Positions 19,170 through 27,901 of a stretch of DNA of 64,000 nucleotides are shown in pieces. Below the pieces are notes generated by a model. It saw only the letters and a program-made list of their open reading frames with translations. It did not search any database and was not told where the DNA came from. A program made the translations under genes and the position numbers. Location of the stretch: the NCBI GenBank assembly GCA_016710235.1, contig JADJLG010000001.1:2655501-2719500 (forward strand), written 5' to 3'. The stretch is from Saprospiraceae bacterium. GTDB taxonomy: Bacteria; Bacteroidota; Bacteroidia; Chitinophagales; Saprospiraceae. The first letter of the stretch is position 1. Each line of letters begins with the position of its first letter.

Positions 19170-20462
19170 TTATATTTTTTGTAATTGTTTGAGACCATTT
19201 TCCAAATGACTTAAAATTTGTGGAATTTCGTCTTTTGCCAGAGTACCAACAGAAATTCTAAACCATTCAGACTCATCGGAAGCTCCAAATGCGTTAAAAG
19301 GTACTATTGCAATACCACATGTATCAATCAAATAAGAAGCAACTTTTTTCATATTTTGTAATTCATCGCCATTAGCAGTGGACATTCCAATCCAAGGGAA
19401 CCTTACAGTGAGATATATCGCTGCCTGCGGGGAGATCACTTCTACAGGGTATCCTTTATTTTGTAATCTGAATAAACCTTCATATAAGCTTCTGAGCCTT
19501 TCCTCTACTTCAGGTTTAAACCAATCCAAATAATCAGCGATGGCAGAAGGATCATTCAAAAATCGAGCTGTAGCCCACTGTTCTGCTTTTGGTGCCCAGG
19601 CTCCGATATGGCTCAATGTCGCTCGCATTTTATCGATAATATTACGCGGTCCAAATGCCCATCCAACCCTTACGCCCGTTGCTGCAAAACACTTGGAAAC
19701 ACCATCGATATATACAACGTATTCTTTTATGCCGGGGACCACTTCCAATGGGTGATGGTGTTGGTTCTCACCAAATGTCAACTGCCAGTAAATTTGATCA
19801 TACATGATGTAAAGAGGCTTTTTGTCTTTACTCCTTCTCAAATTTTCCTCGACCACCATATTGCAAATATCTTGCAGGTTTTGGCGGGAAAAAGTAGTCC
19901 CGGTCGGATTTTGGGGTGAACATAAAGCTAACAAGACCGCTTCTTTAATATGAGGTACTATATCTTCTTTTTGAGGCATAAAATTTTTATCCGGACCCAC
20001 TTCCAATTCTATGGCCTCAGCCCCACATAAATGGCAGTAATGATTGTTGTTCCAGGAAGGCACAGCATAAATTACCTTATCACCCGGATCGACAATAGTT
20101 TGGTACAATGCATAAATCAAGGGACGCGCACCGCCGGAAATAAGAATTTCATCCGGCTCCAGATCAATGTTTAGGCGCTGATGTAGAAAATCTGTGAGTG
20201 CAAGCCTAAGTTCTGGAATCCCATTTGCCGCAGGATAGTTCGTTTGACCTTCTCGATATGCCTCCACGATCAAATTTTCCAGCAGCTTTGGTATGGGAAA
20301 CAATTTTGGATCAAAATCACCAATTGTGAGATTCGCTATCTGCTCTCCTTTTTTAATTCTTGCACCAACCTCCTGTCCTAATTTGATGATCTCGGAAGGA
20401 ATCAGATTTGCAGCCATTTTGGAAACAGACAGCTGGGGATTTGAGAGTTGAGAAAGAGTCAT
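19170..20462 (-). CDS. PLP-dependent class I/II aminotransferase
   Basis: A 430-residue fold-type I enzyme that transfers an amino group from an amino acid, probably aspartate-like or aromatic, to a 2-oxoacid. Visible motifs are N185 in CSPQNPTG, D222 and Y225 in YDQIY, the Schiff-base lysine K257 in DGVSKCF, and the following arginine-rich GVRVGWAFGP. Length and order fit the family. The N-terminal residues are long and may include an upstream start. The exact substrate cannot be read from the sequence. It is divergent from the LOG-family gene, with about 186 bases between them, and is the first gene of this - strand group. Confidence 0.88.
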   Translation of the reverse strand: MTLSQLSNPQLSVSKMAANLIPSEIIKLGQEVGARIKKGEQIANLTIGDFDPKLFPIPKLLENLIVEAYREGQTNYPAANGIPELRLALTDFLHQRLNIDLEPDEILISGGARPLIYALYQTIVDPGDKVIYAVPSWNNNHYCHLCGAEAIELEVGPDKNFMPQKEDIVPHIKEAVLLALCSPQNPTGTTFSRQNLQDICNMVVEENLRRSKDKKPLYIMYDQIYWQLTFGENQHHHPLEVVPGIKEYVVYIDGVSKCFAATGVRVGWAFGPRNIIDKMRATLSHIGAWAPKAEQWATARFLNDPSAIADYLDWFKPEVEERLRSLYEGLFRLQNKGYPVEVISPQAAIYLTVRFPWIGMSTANGDELQNMKKVASYLIDTCGIAIVPFNAFGASDESEWFRISVGTLAKDEIPQILSHLENGLKQLQKI

Positions 20463-20648
20463 ACGGAGATTTTGTTTTGCGGAAAATTAACAATTATTTT
20501 AATGTTTTATGAGTTTTTTTGAGATAATATGCCTTTTGCTTCAAACGCATCTAGCCCAAATGAGGAAGTTCTGCGATTTCTAACAGCATCATAGATTTTT
20601 TTTCAAAAATTTATTAGCCTTGTGGCTGGATTTAAAAGAATACAGGTA

Positions 20649-21380
20649 ATGCAATCAGAAGAAAAATTTTTAGAAGGTCCTAAATCCAGATGGAGGGAGC
20701 TATGGTTTTTAGTCGATGTTTTTATCGATTTGTTTAAAGGGGTCAGAGCCTTGCACTTTGTAGGTCCCTGCGTGACAATTTTCGGTTCTGCCAGATTTAC
20801 CCCTGACCATCCAAGTTATAAGCAGACTGAAAGAATTGCAGCAAGAATATCTCAGCTGGGATTTACTATTATGACCGGGGGAGGACCCGGAATCATGGAA
20901 GCCGCAAACAAAGGAGCAAAATCCGTAGGCGGCAAAAGTGTCGGATGTAATATCATCCTCCCGTTTGAACAAAAACCAAATCCTTATTTGGACAAGCATG
21001 TCAACATGAAATACTTTTTTACAAGGAAGAAGATGTTGATCAAGTATTCATTTGCATTTGTGGTGATGCCTGGTGGATTTGGTACGATGGATGAATTTTT
21101 TGAGGCTATGACTCTCATTCAAACAGGAAAGTTGAAAAATTTTCCCGTTATAATTTTTGACAGTAAGTTTCATAAAAATCTGATCGAATATATTGAAGAT
21201 ATGAAACAGCATGGTACAATTTCTGACGTCGATGAGAGGCTTATCTTAGTCACTGACGACATAGATGAAGTAGTCCAGCACATCCATACCAATCTTGTAG
21301 TTCAACAAGAGCTCATCCCATATAATACATTGAAGCCAATCCGGTGGTTGTTGGAAACCAGCCCTAGGAATGAACGATGA
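20649..21380 (+). CDS. LOG-family protein (putative nucleoside 5'-monophosphate phosphoribohydrolase)
   Basis: About 243 residues from ATG 20649 (a GTG at 20622 could add nine). The two LOG/TIGR00730 signatures are present: MTGGGPGIMEAANKGA, and PGGFGTMDEFFE, which carries the catalytic glutamate of the PGGxGTxxE motif. In plants the family releases cytokinins from their ribotides; in bacteria members act on AMP-type substrates or have unknown housekeeping roles. A longer N-terminal part than the minimal LOG domain is present. Its stop overlaps the next start by 11 bases, so the two are translationally coupled. Confidence 0.87.
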   Translation: MQSEEKFLEGPKSRWRELWFLVDVFIDLFKGVRALHFVGPCVTIFGSARFTPDHPSYKQTERIAARISQLGFTIMTGGGPGIMEAANKGAKSVGGKSVGCNIILPFEQKPNPYLDKHVNMKYFFTRKKMLIKYSFAFVVMPGGFGTMDEFFEAMTLIQTGKLKNFPVIIFDSKFHKNLIEYIEDMKQHGTISDVDERLILVTDDIDEVVQHIHTNLVVQQELIPYNTLKPIRWLLETSPRNER

Positions 21381-22299
21381 TAGATTGATCAATCAATTGG
21401 AATCTGGACTTGGTATCCAGCTACCTTCTTCCATCGATCGATGTTTTCTTCCGGGTTCTGGTAAACCTTGTATGATTGCCAGAGAGGATAAGTTACACCC
21501 GATCATCAGCGGTAACAAATGGAGGAAGTTAAAGTATTACCTTCTGGATTATTTACAATCCGGCAAGTATGGCATTGCAACTACCGGAGGAGCACATTCT
21601 AATCTGTTGCATGCATTGGCTTTTGCCTGTCATACCTTGAAGATACCCACGACTTATTTCATTGCCGGTTATAACTCCTCATTTGGATCTCCAATGGTTA
21701 AAGATTGCCTTTCATGGGGGATCGACATACAAAATATACAGCGCAACCAGCGTACGGACCTTAATCGATGGATCGGTGCAGAGTATTATTGGATTCCTGA
21801 AGGTGCACCAGGTGCTTTGGCAGAGCAAGGGTTAAAGGAGCAACTTGTAGGGTGGCAAGGTTTTCAAGACAGACCAGAGCAGACTATATGCATTCCTACG
21901 GGGTCGGGTGCAAGCTGTGCGGCTATCTTGTCGTCTACTTATAATTGTCAGGTGTTGACTTTACCCACAGTGAAAGCTATCAGACCTCTCCAAAATCGAA
22001 GGCTGCGGCTTCTTGCGGATCCTGAACCCATGCATTTCGGATCTGGCAGACAAGATTATATTGATTTTATTGCTGCGTTTTATAACTTGAATTCTCTTCT
22101 ATTAGACCCTATTTACACAGGACGCCTATTTTGGGCACTGGACCGTGGAATTGATTCTATCAGTGGTGTGGATGAATTATATGTGATCCATACCGGGGGG
22201 CTCCAAGGTTGGCGTTCTTACCTGAACCGGTATAGGAGAAAATTTGATTTCTCCCCTGAGTTGTTGAGATCCATTGAAGCTCATTTATACAAAAAGTAA
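21370..22299 (+). CDS. PLP-dependent ACC deaminase / D-cysteine desulfhydrase-like enzyme
   Basis: A 309-residue fold-type II enzyme. The PLP lysine is K50 in ISGNKWRKLKYY, matching the GNKxRKL signature of 1-aminocyclopropane-1-carboxylate deaminases and D-cysteine desulfhydrases. Also seen are GGAHSNLLHALA (cofactor phosphate or ring contact), and the C-terminal segment PIYTGR followed by IHTGGLQGW. The family is prone to over-annotation: deamination of ACC, D-cysteine desulfuration, or D-amino acid handling are all possible. It overlaps the LOG gene by 11 bases. About 350 bases then separate it from nrdB. Confidence 0.85.
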   Translation: MNDDRLINQLESGLGIQLPSSIDRCFLPGSGKPCMIAREDKLHPIISGNKWRKLKYYLLDYLQSGKYGIATTGGAHSNLLHALAFACHTLKIPTTYFIAGYNSSFGSPMVKDCLSWGIDIQNIQRNQRTDLNRWIGAEYYWIPEGAPGALAEQGLKEQLVGWQGFQDRPEQTICIPTGSGASCAAILSSTYNCQVLTLPTVKAIRPLQNRRLRLLADPEPMHFGSGRQDYIDFIAAFYNLNSLLLDPIYTGRLFWALDRGIDSISGVDELYVIHTGGLQGWRSYLNRYRRKFDFSPELLRSIEAHLYKK

Positions 22300-22356
22300 A
22301 TCATTTGTAAGGGCTTTTTTATCAAAAATGTATGCATTTTAAACAATTTGAATATG

Positions 22357-22441
22357 TTATCCACAGTTGTATTAAACAAATTTATTATATAATAAATACG
22401 TAATCAGCTACTTATTAAGGTTTTCCACAATATGTGGATAA
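22357..22441. promoter_or_regulatory. Cluster of three DnaA boxes (possible origin or nrd regulation)
   Basis: A perfect TTATCCACA lies at 22357-22365 (+). A second perfect box is at 22433-22441 on the - strand (TGTGGATAA). A relaxed box TTTTCCACA at 22421-22429 (+) fits TTWTNCACA and forms an inverted pair with the second, separated by ATA. Downstream to nrdB, about 200 bases are very AT-rich, as in a DNA-unwinding element. This may be a replication origin, or DnaA-dependent control of nrdBA, which is established in E. coli. The sequence cannot decide between them. Confidence 0.65.
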
Positions 22442-22621
22442 GTATTTAAAAAAAACACACCAATCTTGATGTATTTTTGAGGCAGATATATAATTTTTAT
22501 GTAATGTGTTATTTTTTGGCGGTTTCGCCGGTTTAACATCACAAAAAATTGTAATTCTAGAGTTTATATGTGTAATAAAAAAATATATTAAAATTATTCA
22601 TATATAACTTTTGCAATTGTA

Positions 22622-22629
22622 TAATTTTG
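22622..22629 (+). promoter_or_regulatory. Candidate -7 box for nrdB
   Basis: TAATTTTG fits the TAnnTTTG consensus of Bacteroidota promoters and lies 18 bases before the nrdB start at 22648. This would give a very short leader. A proper -33 element at the usual spacing is not visible, so it is a weak call. Confidence 0.3.
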
Positions 22630-22647
22630 TGACCCCAAAAACTGCAG

Positions 22648-23655
22648 ATGCCTAACAATTTAAAGACAAACTCAAAAATGAACCAGCTTCCAGAGCCATT
22701 ATTGACCGAAAATCCCAATCGTTTTGTAATTTTCCCTATTCAACATGATGATATTTGGGCATTTTACAAAAATGCAGAGGCTTCGTTCTGGGTAGCTGAA
22801 GAGTTGGACCTTCAATCTGACATAGCTGATTGGCAGTACAAGCTCAATGATGATGAGAGGCATTTTATAAAACATGTATTGGCATTTTTTGCAGCAAGTG
22901 ATGGAATTGTGAACGAGAACTTGGCAGAGAATATGCTTAGGTCGGTCCAGTTTCCCGAAGCTAAATTCTTCTATGGTTTTCAGATAATGATGGAGAATAT
23001 ACATTCTGAAACCTACTCCTTGTTGATTGATACTTATATCAAAGATGCAAAGGAAAAGGACTTTTTGTTCCATGCTATTGATCACCTAGACTGTGTTAAA
23101 GGCAAAGCGGATTGGGCATTGAGGTGGATTTCAAAGGGGAGTTTTGTTGAACAATTGATCGCATTTGCAGTAGTGGAAGGGATCTTTTTCAGCGGATCAT
23201 TTTGTGCCATCTTCTGGTTAAAAAAACGTGGATTAATGCCGGGATTGAGCCATTCGAATGAGTTGATCGCTCGAGATGAAGGCATGCATTGTGATTTTGC
23301 CTGCATGCTTTACAACCAATATATCCAAAACAAGATACCTAAATCCAAAATAGAAGCCATCATTACAGAGGCAGTTGAAATCGAGAAAAATTTTGTGACA
23401 GACGCCATACCAGTGGCCTTGATCGGGATGAATGCGAGCCTCATGTGTCAGTATATCGAATTCGTAGCAGACAGACTACTCGTCGCTTTGGGCAATGAGA
23501 AGGTCTATAAAGTTGAAAATCCATTCCCTTGGATGGAACTAATTTCTATGCAAGGCAAAACCAATTTCTTTGAAAAGAGAGTAGCTGAATACCAGAAAGC
23601 TGGAGTAAAAACCGGCACTGAGAAAAAAGTATTCACAGTAGACGAGGAGTTTTAA
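22648..23655 (+). CDS. nrdB: Class Ia ribonucleotide reductase, small (beta) subunit
   Basis: A 335-residue R2 protein, holding the diiron-tyrosyl radical that starts reduction of ribonucleotides. The iron-ligand pattern is intact: D85 (FFAASDGIVNENL), E116 and H119 (ENIHSE), with tyrosine Y123 four residues after H119, as in eukaryotic R2. Later ligands occur in VVEGIFFSG and ARDEGMHCDF. The C-terminal tail ends VFTVDEEF, as expected for docking to the large subunit. The sequence resembles the eukaryotic-type branch (from memory). An ATG at 22678 is an alternative start. It precedes nrdA by 43 bases, with order beta then alpha. Confidence 0.93.
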   Translation: MPNNLKTNSKMNQLPEPLLTENPNRFVIFPIQHDDIWAFYKNAEASFWVAEELDLQSDIADWQYKLNDDERHFIKHVLAFFAASDGIVNENLAENMLRSVQFPEAKFFYGFQIMMENIHSETYSLLIDTYIKDAKEKDFLFHAIDHLDCVKGKADWALRWISKGSFVEQLIAFAVVEGIFFSGSFCAIFWLKKRGLMPGLSHSNELIARDEGMHCDFACMLYNQYIQNKIPKSKIEAIITEAVEIEKNFVTDAIPVALIGMNASLMCQYIEFVADRLLVALGNEKVYKVENPFPWMELISMQGKTNFFEKRVAEYQKAGVKTGTEKKVFTVDEEF

Positions 23656-23698
23656 CCGGTTCCCAAAACCTATTTTCTAACCTTTCAATCAAGTACCA

Positions 23699-26158
23699 AT
23701 GCAAGTCATTAAACGAAATGGCAAGAAGGAAGCTGTCAGCTTTGACAAGATTACCGCCAGGATAAAAAAATTATGCTATTCTCTTGACAGTCAGTTTGTT
23801 GAACCTATTGAGATCGCAAAAAAAGTAATTCAGGGATTGTACGACGGAGTGAGTACTTCTGATCTGGATAATCTGGCTGCAGAGACAGCTGCTTCACTCG
23901 CAGCAATGCATCCAGATTATGCATTATTGGCAGCACGGATAGCTGTGTCTAATCTCCACAAAAACAGCAACAAATCCTTCTCAGAAACCATGGAGGCTTT
24001 GTATGATTATATAGATCCTAAAACTCAACAGAAGGCTGGCTTGATTGGAGAGGAAACTATGCAGGTGATTCTCAAGCATCGGGATACTTTAGATTCAGCT
24101 ATTATTTATGACAGAGATTACAGCTTTGATTATTTCGGATTCAAAACACTCGAAAAGTCATACCTATTGAAAATGCATAACAAGGTCGTAGAGAGACCAC
24201 AACACCTTCTGATGAGGACGGCGATAGGGATTCACGGCCATGATGTAGAGGCAGCAATTGAGACCTACCATTTAATGTCTGAAAAGTGGTTTGTTCATGC
24301 CACACCTACTTTATTCAATGCCGGTACACCCAAACCACAACTATCATCCTGTTTCCTGCTGTCTATGACAGATGATTCTATATCGGGGATTTTTGAAACA
24401 TTGAGCAGATGCGCTAAGATCTCGCAATCCGCCGGGGGTATAGGTTTAAGCATACACAACGTCAGAGCAAAAGGAAGCTATATCAAAGGTACTGGTGGCA
24501 CCAGCAACGGTGTTATTCCAATGCTGAAAGTATTCAATGATACTGCACGGTATGTGGATCAGGGTGGAGGAAAAAGGAAAGGTGCTTTCGCTATCTATCT
24601 GGAGCCTTGGCATGCGGATATCGAAGATTTCCTGGACCTCAAGAAAAATCATGGCAAGGAGGAAATGAGAGCAAGAGATTTATTCTACGCAATGTGGATG
24701 CCTGACTTATTCATGAAACGTGTTAAAGAAAATGCCAAGTGGTCATTGTTTTGTCCAAATGAAGCTCCAGGTCTTTATGATTCGTATGGTGTTGAATTTG
24801 AAACACTTTACGAGAAGTATGAGCAGCAAGGTAAAGCAAGGAAAACAATTAATGCCCAAGATCTGTGGTTCTCTATATTGGAAAGTCAGATAGAAACAGG
24901 AACGCCATACATACTTTATAAAGATGCTGCAAACAAAAAGTCAAATCAACAAAATCTTGGGACTATTCGATCATCAAACTTGTGCACGGAAATTCTGGAG
25001 TACACATCAGAGGATGAAGTAGCAGTGTGCAATCTTGCGAGTATTTCGCTACCAAAATATGTTATAGACGGGCGTTTTGATTTTGATAAGTTGATCGAAG
25101 TAACCAGGGTAGTAACGCGCAATCTTAATAAAATAATCGATATTAATTATTACCCTATCCCGGAAGCACGAAACTCAAATCTGCGCCACCGTCCGATAGG
25201 AATCGGTGTTCAAGGCCTTGCCGACGCCTTTATCAAATTGAGATTGCCATTCGACAGTGAAGGAGCAAGAAAATTAAATATTGAAATTTTTGAAGCAATC
25301 TATTACGGTGCTGTCTCAGAATCTTGTGACCTAGCCAAGCAACACGGAGCATACCAAAGTTTTGAAGGTTCACCTATCAGTAAAGGATTGTTTCAATTCG
25401 ATCTCTGGGATGTAACACCTTCAGCAAATTATGATTGGAACAAATTGAGGGAGGAAGTTAAAAAGTACGGAGTCCGTAATAGCTTGCTCTTAGCACCAAT
25501 GCCGACAGCAAGTACCTCTCAAATATTGGGAAATAACGAATGTTTTGAACCCTATACCTCAAATTTCTATACAAGGAGAACCTTATCTGGTGAATACATA
25601 GTAGTCAATAAACATTTGCTTGAAGATTTGATCAGACTGGGATTATGGAACCAAGAAATGAAGGAGCAGCTCATGGCTTCCAACGGCTCGGTACAACATA
25701 TTCATCAGATTCCACAGGATTTGAAGGAGCTATACAAGACGGCTTGGGAGATCAGCCAGAGATCTATTATCGATATGAGTGCTGACCGAGGTGCATACAT
25801 TTGTCAAAGCCAAAGTTTGAATTTGTTTCTTGAGAATGCAACATTTGGCAAATTGTCATCGATGCATTTTCACGCATGGCAACGCGGACTCAAGACGGGT
25901 ATGTACTACTTAAGGACCAAAGCTGCCGTCGACCCCATTAAGTTCACACTTTCAGAGAAGCACCAGCGAAAGTTTGTCGCTGCAAATGGTGAAGCAACCA
26001 ACATGATAGAAGAAGTAGAGATGGTGCCACAAAAGCAGACAGCCATGGCTAAAGAGGATATTCTTCAAATGTTGCATGCTGTCGAGCCAATACAACAGCA
26101 ATTCGAAGAAGGGAAAGTATGCGATATGTCTGAAGGATGCGAATCATGTAGCGCATAA
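23699..26158 (+). CDS. nrdA: Class Ia ribonucleotide reductase, large (alpha) subunit
   Basis: An 819-residue catalytic subunit that reduces NDPs to dNDPs with the NrdB radical. An N-terminal ATP-cone (MQVIKRNGKKEAVSFDKIT at residues 1-19) implies dATP inhibition. C218 in PQLSSCFL corresponds to the catalytic cysteine of human RRM1 numbering, and the thiyl-radical motif NLCTEI lies near residue 428. The C-terminal shuttle pair is GCESCSA, fed by thioredoxin or glutaredoxin. The sequence is close to the eukaryotic R1 type rather than E. coli. It follows nrdB closely; both are probably driven by the regulatory region at 22300-22647. Confidence 0.95.
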   Translation: MQVIKRNGKKEAVSFDKITARIKKLCYSLDSQFVEPIEIAKKVIQGLYDGVSTSDLDNLAAETAASLAAMHPDYALLAARIAVSNLHKNSNKSFSETMEALYDYIDPKTQQKAGLIGEETMQVILKHRDTLDSAIIYDRDYSFDYFGFKTLEKSYLLKMHNKVVERPQHLLMRTAIGIHGHDVEAAIETYHLMSEKWFVHATPTLFNAGTPKPQLSSCFLLSMTDDSISGIFETLSRCAKISQSAGGIGLSIHNVRAKGSYIKGTGGTSNGVIPMLKVFNDTARYVDQGGGKRKGAFAIYLEPWHADIEDFLDLKKNHGKEEMRARDLFYAMWMPDLFMKRVKENAKWSLFCPNEAPGLYDSYGVEFETLYEKYEQQGKARKTINAQDLWFSILESQIETGTPYILYKDAANKKSNQQNLGTIRSSNLCTEILEYTSEDEVAVCNLASISLPKYVIDGRFDFDKLIEVTRVVTRNLNKIIDINYYPIPEARNSNLRHRPIGIGVQGLADAFIKLRLPFDSEGARKLNIEIFEAIYYGAVSESCDLAKQHGAYQSFEGSPISKGLFQFDLWDVTPSANYDWNKLREEVKKYGVRNSLLLAPMPTASTSQILGNNECFEPYTSNFYTRRTLSGEYIVVNKHLLEDLIRLGLWNQEMKEQLMASNGSVQHIHQIPQDLKELYKTAWEISQRSIIDMSADRGAYICQSQSLNLFLENATFGKLSSMHFHAWQRGLKTGMYYLRTKAAVDPIKFTLSEKHQRKFVAANGEATNMIEEVEMVPQKQTAMAKEDILQMLHAVEPIQQQFEEGKVCDMSEGCESCSA

Positions 26159-26279
26159 GCGAATCACAGATCTTTGCTAATCTACTGCAACAAACGACGT
26201 TCATTAAAAACTTAATGATAGCCACAAATCGATGCGCTATACTTAAGTATTGACAGTTTCTGTAAGTTAATGAATTATG

Positions 26280-26768
26280 CTAGTTAACCGTAAGTTTTTC
26301 TTGATCGGTTTGACCACGAAATACAATCAATTTGTAACAAACAGGCACATTTTGATTGGAACCTTTGAGTTGTATTTGGCCATTTTCTGAAAAGAGCTGA
26401 GCACGGTAAACAAAATAGTGTTTTTTGGCAGTTTTGTCGAATTTTCTTTTAGGCAAAGCCACTTGAACAGTTTGGTCACCGGATGAGAGAACCAGCTTAT
26501 CCGTAGGAATGTGTTGATTGTTGTCCTCTACCTCAAAGTAAACCTCAGCAAGGATTTTCTCAATATTCTCCGGTTTTGGAACCTGAATAGAGTATTCGCC
26601 ATTCCAAATATTTGCTAAACCGGCACAATAAATATCAGCATTGGTTAAATCTAAATTTCTTTTGGAAATGGACATCCTGTCGCTCTGGCCAACTAAATTC
26701 AAACTAGTTACGGCCATGAGTCCAAAAATCAAGCATAGCCTAGGCCATGCAATGCAATCATTGCTCAT
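26280..26768 (-). CDS. Small secreted protein, unknown
   Basis: A 162-residue protein with an N-terminal hydrophobic stretch (LCLIFGLMAVTSLNLVGQ) that reads as a signal peptide, then a beta-rich, mostly soluble region with one late cysteine pair (YCAGLANIW and PVCYKL). No recognised family. Alternating polar and hydrophobic residues such as AEVYFEVEDN and KHYFVYRAQL suggest an Ig-like or beta-sandwich fold. It lies 107 bases from its upstream neighbour at 26875-27429 on the same strand, but may have its own promoter. Confidence 0.6.
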   Translation of the reverse strand: MSNDCIAWPRLCLIFGLMAVTSLNLVGQSDRMSISKRNLDLTNADIYCAGLANIWNGEYSIQVPKPENIEKILAEVYFEVEDNNQHIPTDKLVLSSGDQTVQVALPKRKFDKTAKKHYFVYRAQLFSENGQIQLKGSNQNVPVCYKLIVFRGQTDQEKLTVN

Positions 26769-26874
26769 GTTGGTTTCATTCTTAAATCAAAATTATGACG
26801 AAAGAATGATTCTCGAAGTCACTTTTTAACTAAAAATCAACAAAAAGGAAATTGTTAACAAAAAATAGCCCAGC

Positions 26875-27429
26875 TTATTCTATTGAATAATAAGTGGCCA
26901 GAAAAACCAAAGCCATTATGAGTGGATCTGTCATTTTTTCCTGATTGCCTTGATATTTCCAAGTCCAGAAGTCCGAGTAATACAAATTGAAACACCAGCC
27001 GATCTCTTGAGCTTGGTCTGACAGAGTCCACTGAAATCCTTCGTTGTCATATTTTGCAGAGATGGTGTAAGTCTTATCATTATCAGAAACCCTCCAAGAA
27101 TCCCATTGGCCAGGCCAAGTTGAGGTAATGCTTAAATAGTAATTTCCCAAGCGCAATTCCCAGTCTTCTTGACGATTTTTCCATTTTAACCTGATTTTAC
27201 CATAATCAGAGTTAAAGTGAAGGTCCCATTCTGATGGTTTTGGCCCACGCCCTAACCAGGCATTTCTGATGGTGCCGATGACTTCGTCCCTGTCCTCAGA
27301 ATTGAAGATTTGCCAATCAATATTATAACTCAAAGCATCCAGATCGATAATCAGTATTTGCTCATCCTGACTAAAGGCTCGCGTGAAACCGGCGAAGAAG
27401 CAGAAGGCAAATCGAAGCAGCTTTCTCAT
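26875..27429 (-). CDS. Small secreted protein, unknown
   Basis: A 184-residue protein with a basic start and hydrophobic signal (MRKLLRFAFCFFAGFTRAFSQ). The body is rich in tryptophan, tyrosine and aspartate (KWKNRQEDWELRLGNYYLS and SDFWTWKYQ), suggesting a compact beta protein. The C-terminus PLIMALVFLATYYSIE is hydrophobic and may be a membrane segment or a last strand. No family recognised. Its start ATG overlaps the stop of the DUF3127 gene by one base (TAATG), so they are likely co-translated. Confidence 0.6.
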   Translation of the reverse strand: MRKLLRFAFCFFAGFTRAFSQDEQILIIDLDALSYNIDWQIFNSEDRDEVIGTIRNAWLGRGPKPSEWDLHFNSDYGKIRLKWKNRQEDWELRLGNYYLSITSTWPGQWDSWRVSDNDKTYTISAKYDNEGFQWTLSDQAQEIGWCFNLYYSDFWTWKYQGNQEKMTDPLIMALVFLATYYSIE

Positions 27430-27776
27430 TAAAATGGAAGATCATCGTCCGGTGAAATTTGATTCAGGTTTTCTTCAGCCAACATACTCTGGCCTGCAGG
27501 AGTTGAAGTCGCACTGTTTTCGATTTTCCATGCTGAGAGGTTGTTGAAATACTTACCTTGCCATTCTCTCCCTCTGATATTAAAGGATACATTGAGCTGA
27601 TCTCCCTCATTGTACTTATCAATTGTCCCACACATTTCTTGGGTCAGCTGGAATTTGACAAATTGAGGATATCTTTCCTGAGTTTCAAGCACAAACTCTT
27701 GAGTTTGAAAATTATTTCCTTTGGTTTCTACCGGATAAATTTTTGTCAATTTTCCGGAAATTTGAAATGATGACAT
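27429..27776 (-). CDS. DUF3127 protein with SSB-like acidic C-terminal tail
   Basis: A 115-residue protein. Residues 1-85 (FQISGKLTKIYPVETKGNN ... GREWQGKYFNNLSAWKIE) match DUF3127, a family with an OB-fold-like strand pattern. Residues 86-115 are a flexible polar linker ending in DDDLPF. That end closely mimics the SSB tail DDDIPF, which recruits replication and repair proteins such as RecQ, PriA and Pol III chi. A single-stranded DNA or SSB-partner role is therefore a reasonable inference. It is not a full SSB because it lacks the usual 100-residue SSB core. The next gene starts within its stop codon. Confidence 0.75.
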   Translation of the reverse strand: MSSFQISGKLTKIYPVETKGNNFQTQEFVLETQERYPQFVKFQLTQEMCGTIDKYNEGDQLNVSFNIRGREWQGKYFNNLSAWKIENSATSTPAGQSMLAEENLNQISPDDDLPF

Positions 27777-27854
27777 TCTATTCTGATTTTACAGCTTAAA
27801 GATATAACATAATGATGAAGGGCCAAAAACATGGGTTGTCTTGGCGGCTTAAAA

Positions 27855-27885
27855 TAAAAAAGCCCGGAAAATTTCCCGGGCTTTA
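27855..27885 (-). terminator. Terminator of dnaK
   Basis: On the - strand, AAAGCCCGGG / CCGGGCTT arms form a strong GC-rich stem around an AAATTT loop, followed by a T-run (TTTTTTATTTT). It starts 17 bases after the dnaK stop and lies upstream of the DUF3127 start, so dnaK ends here and the DUF3127 operon has its own promoter. Confidence 0.88.
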
Positions 27886-27901
27886 GATACAATCTATGTG
27901 A

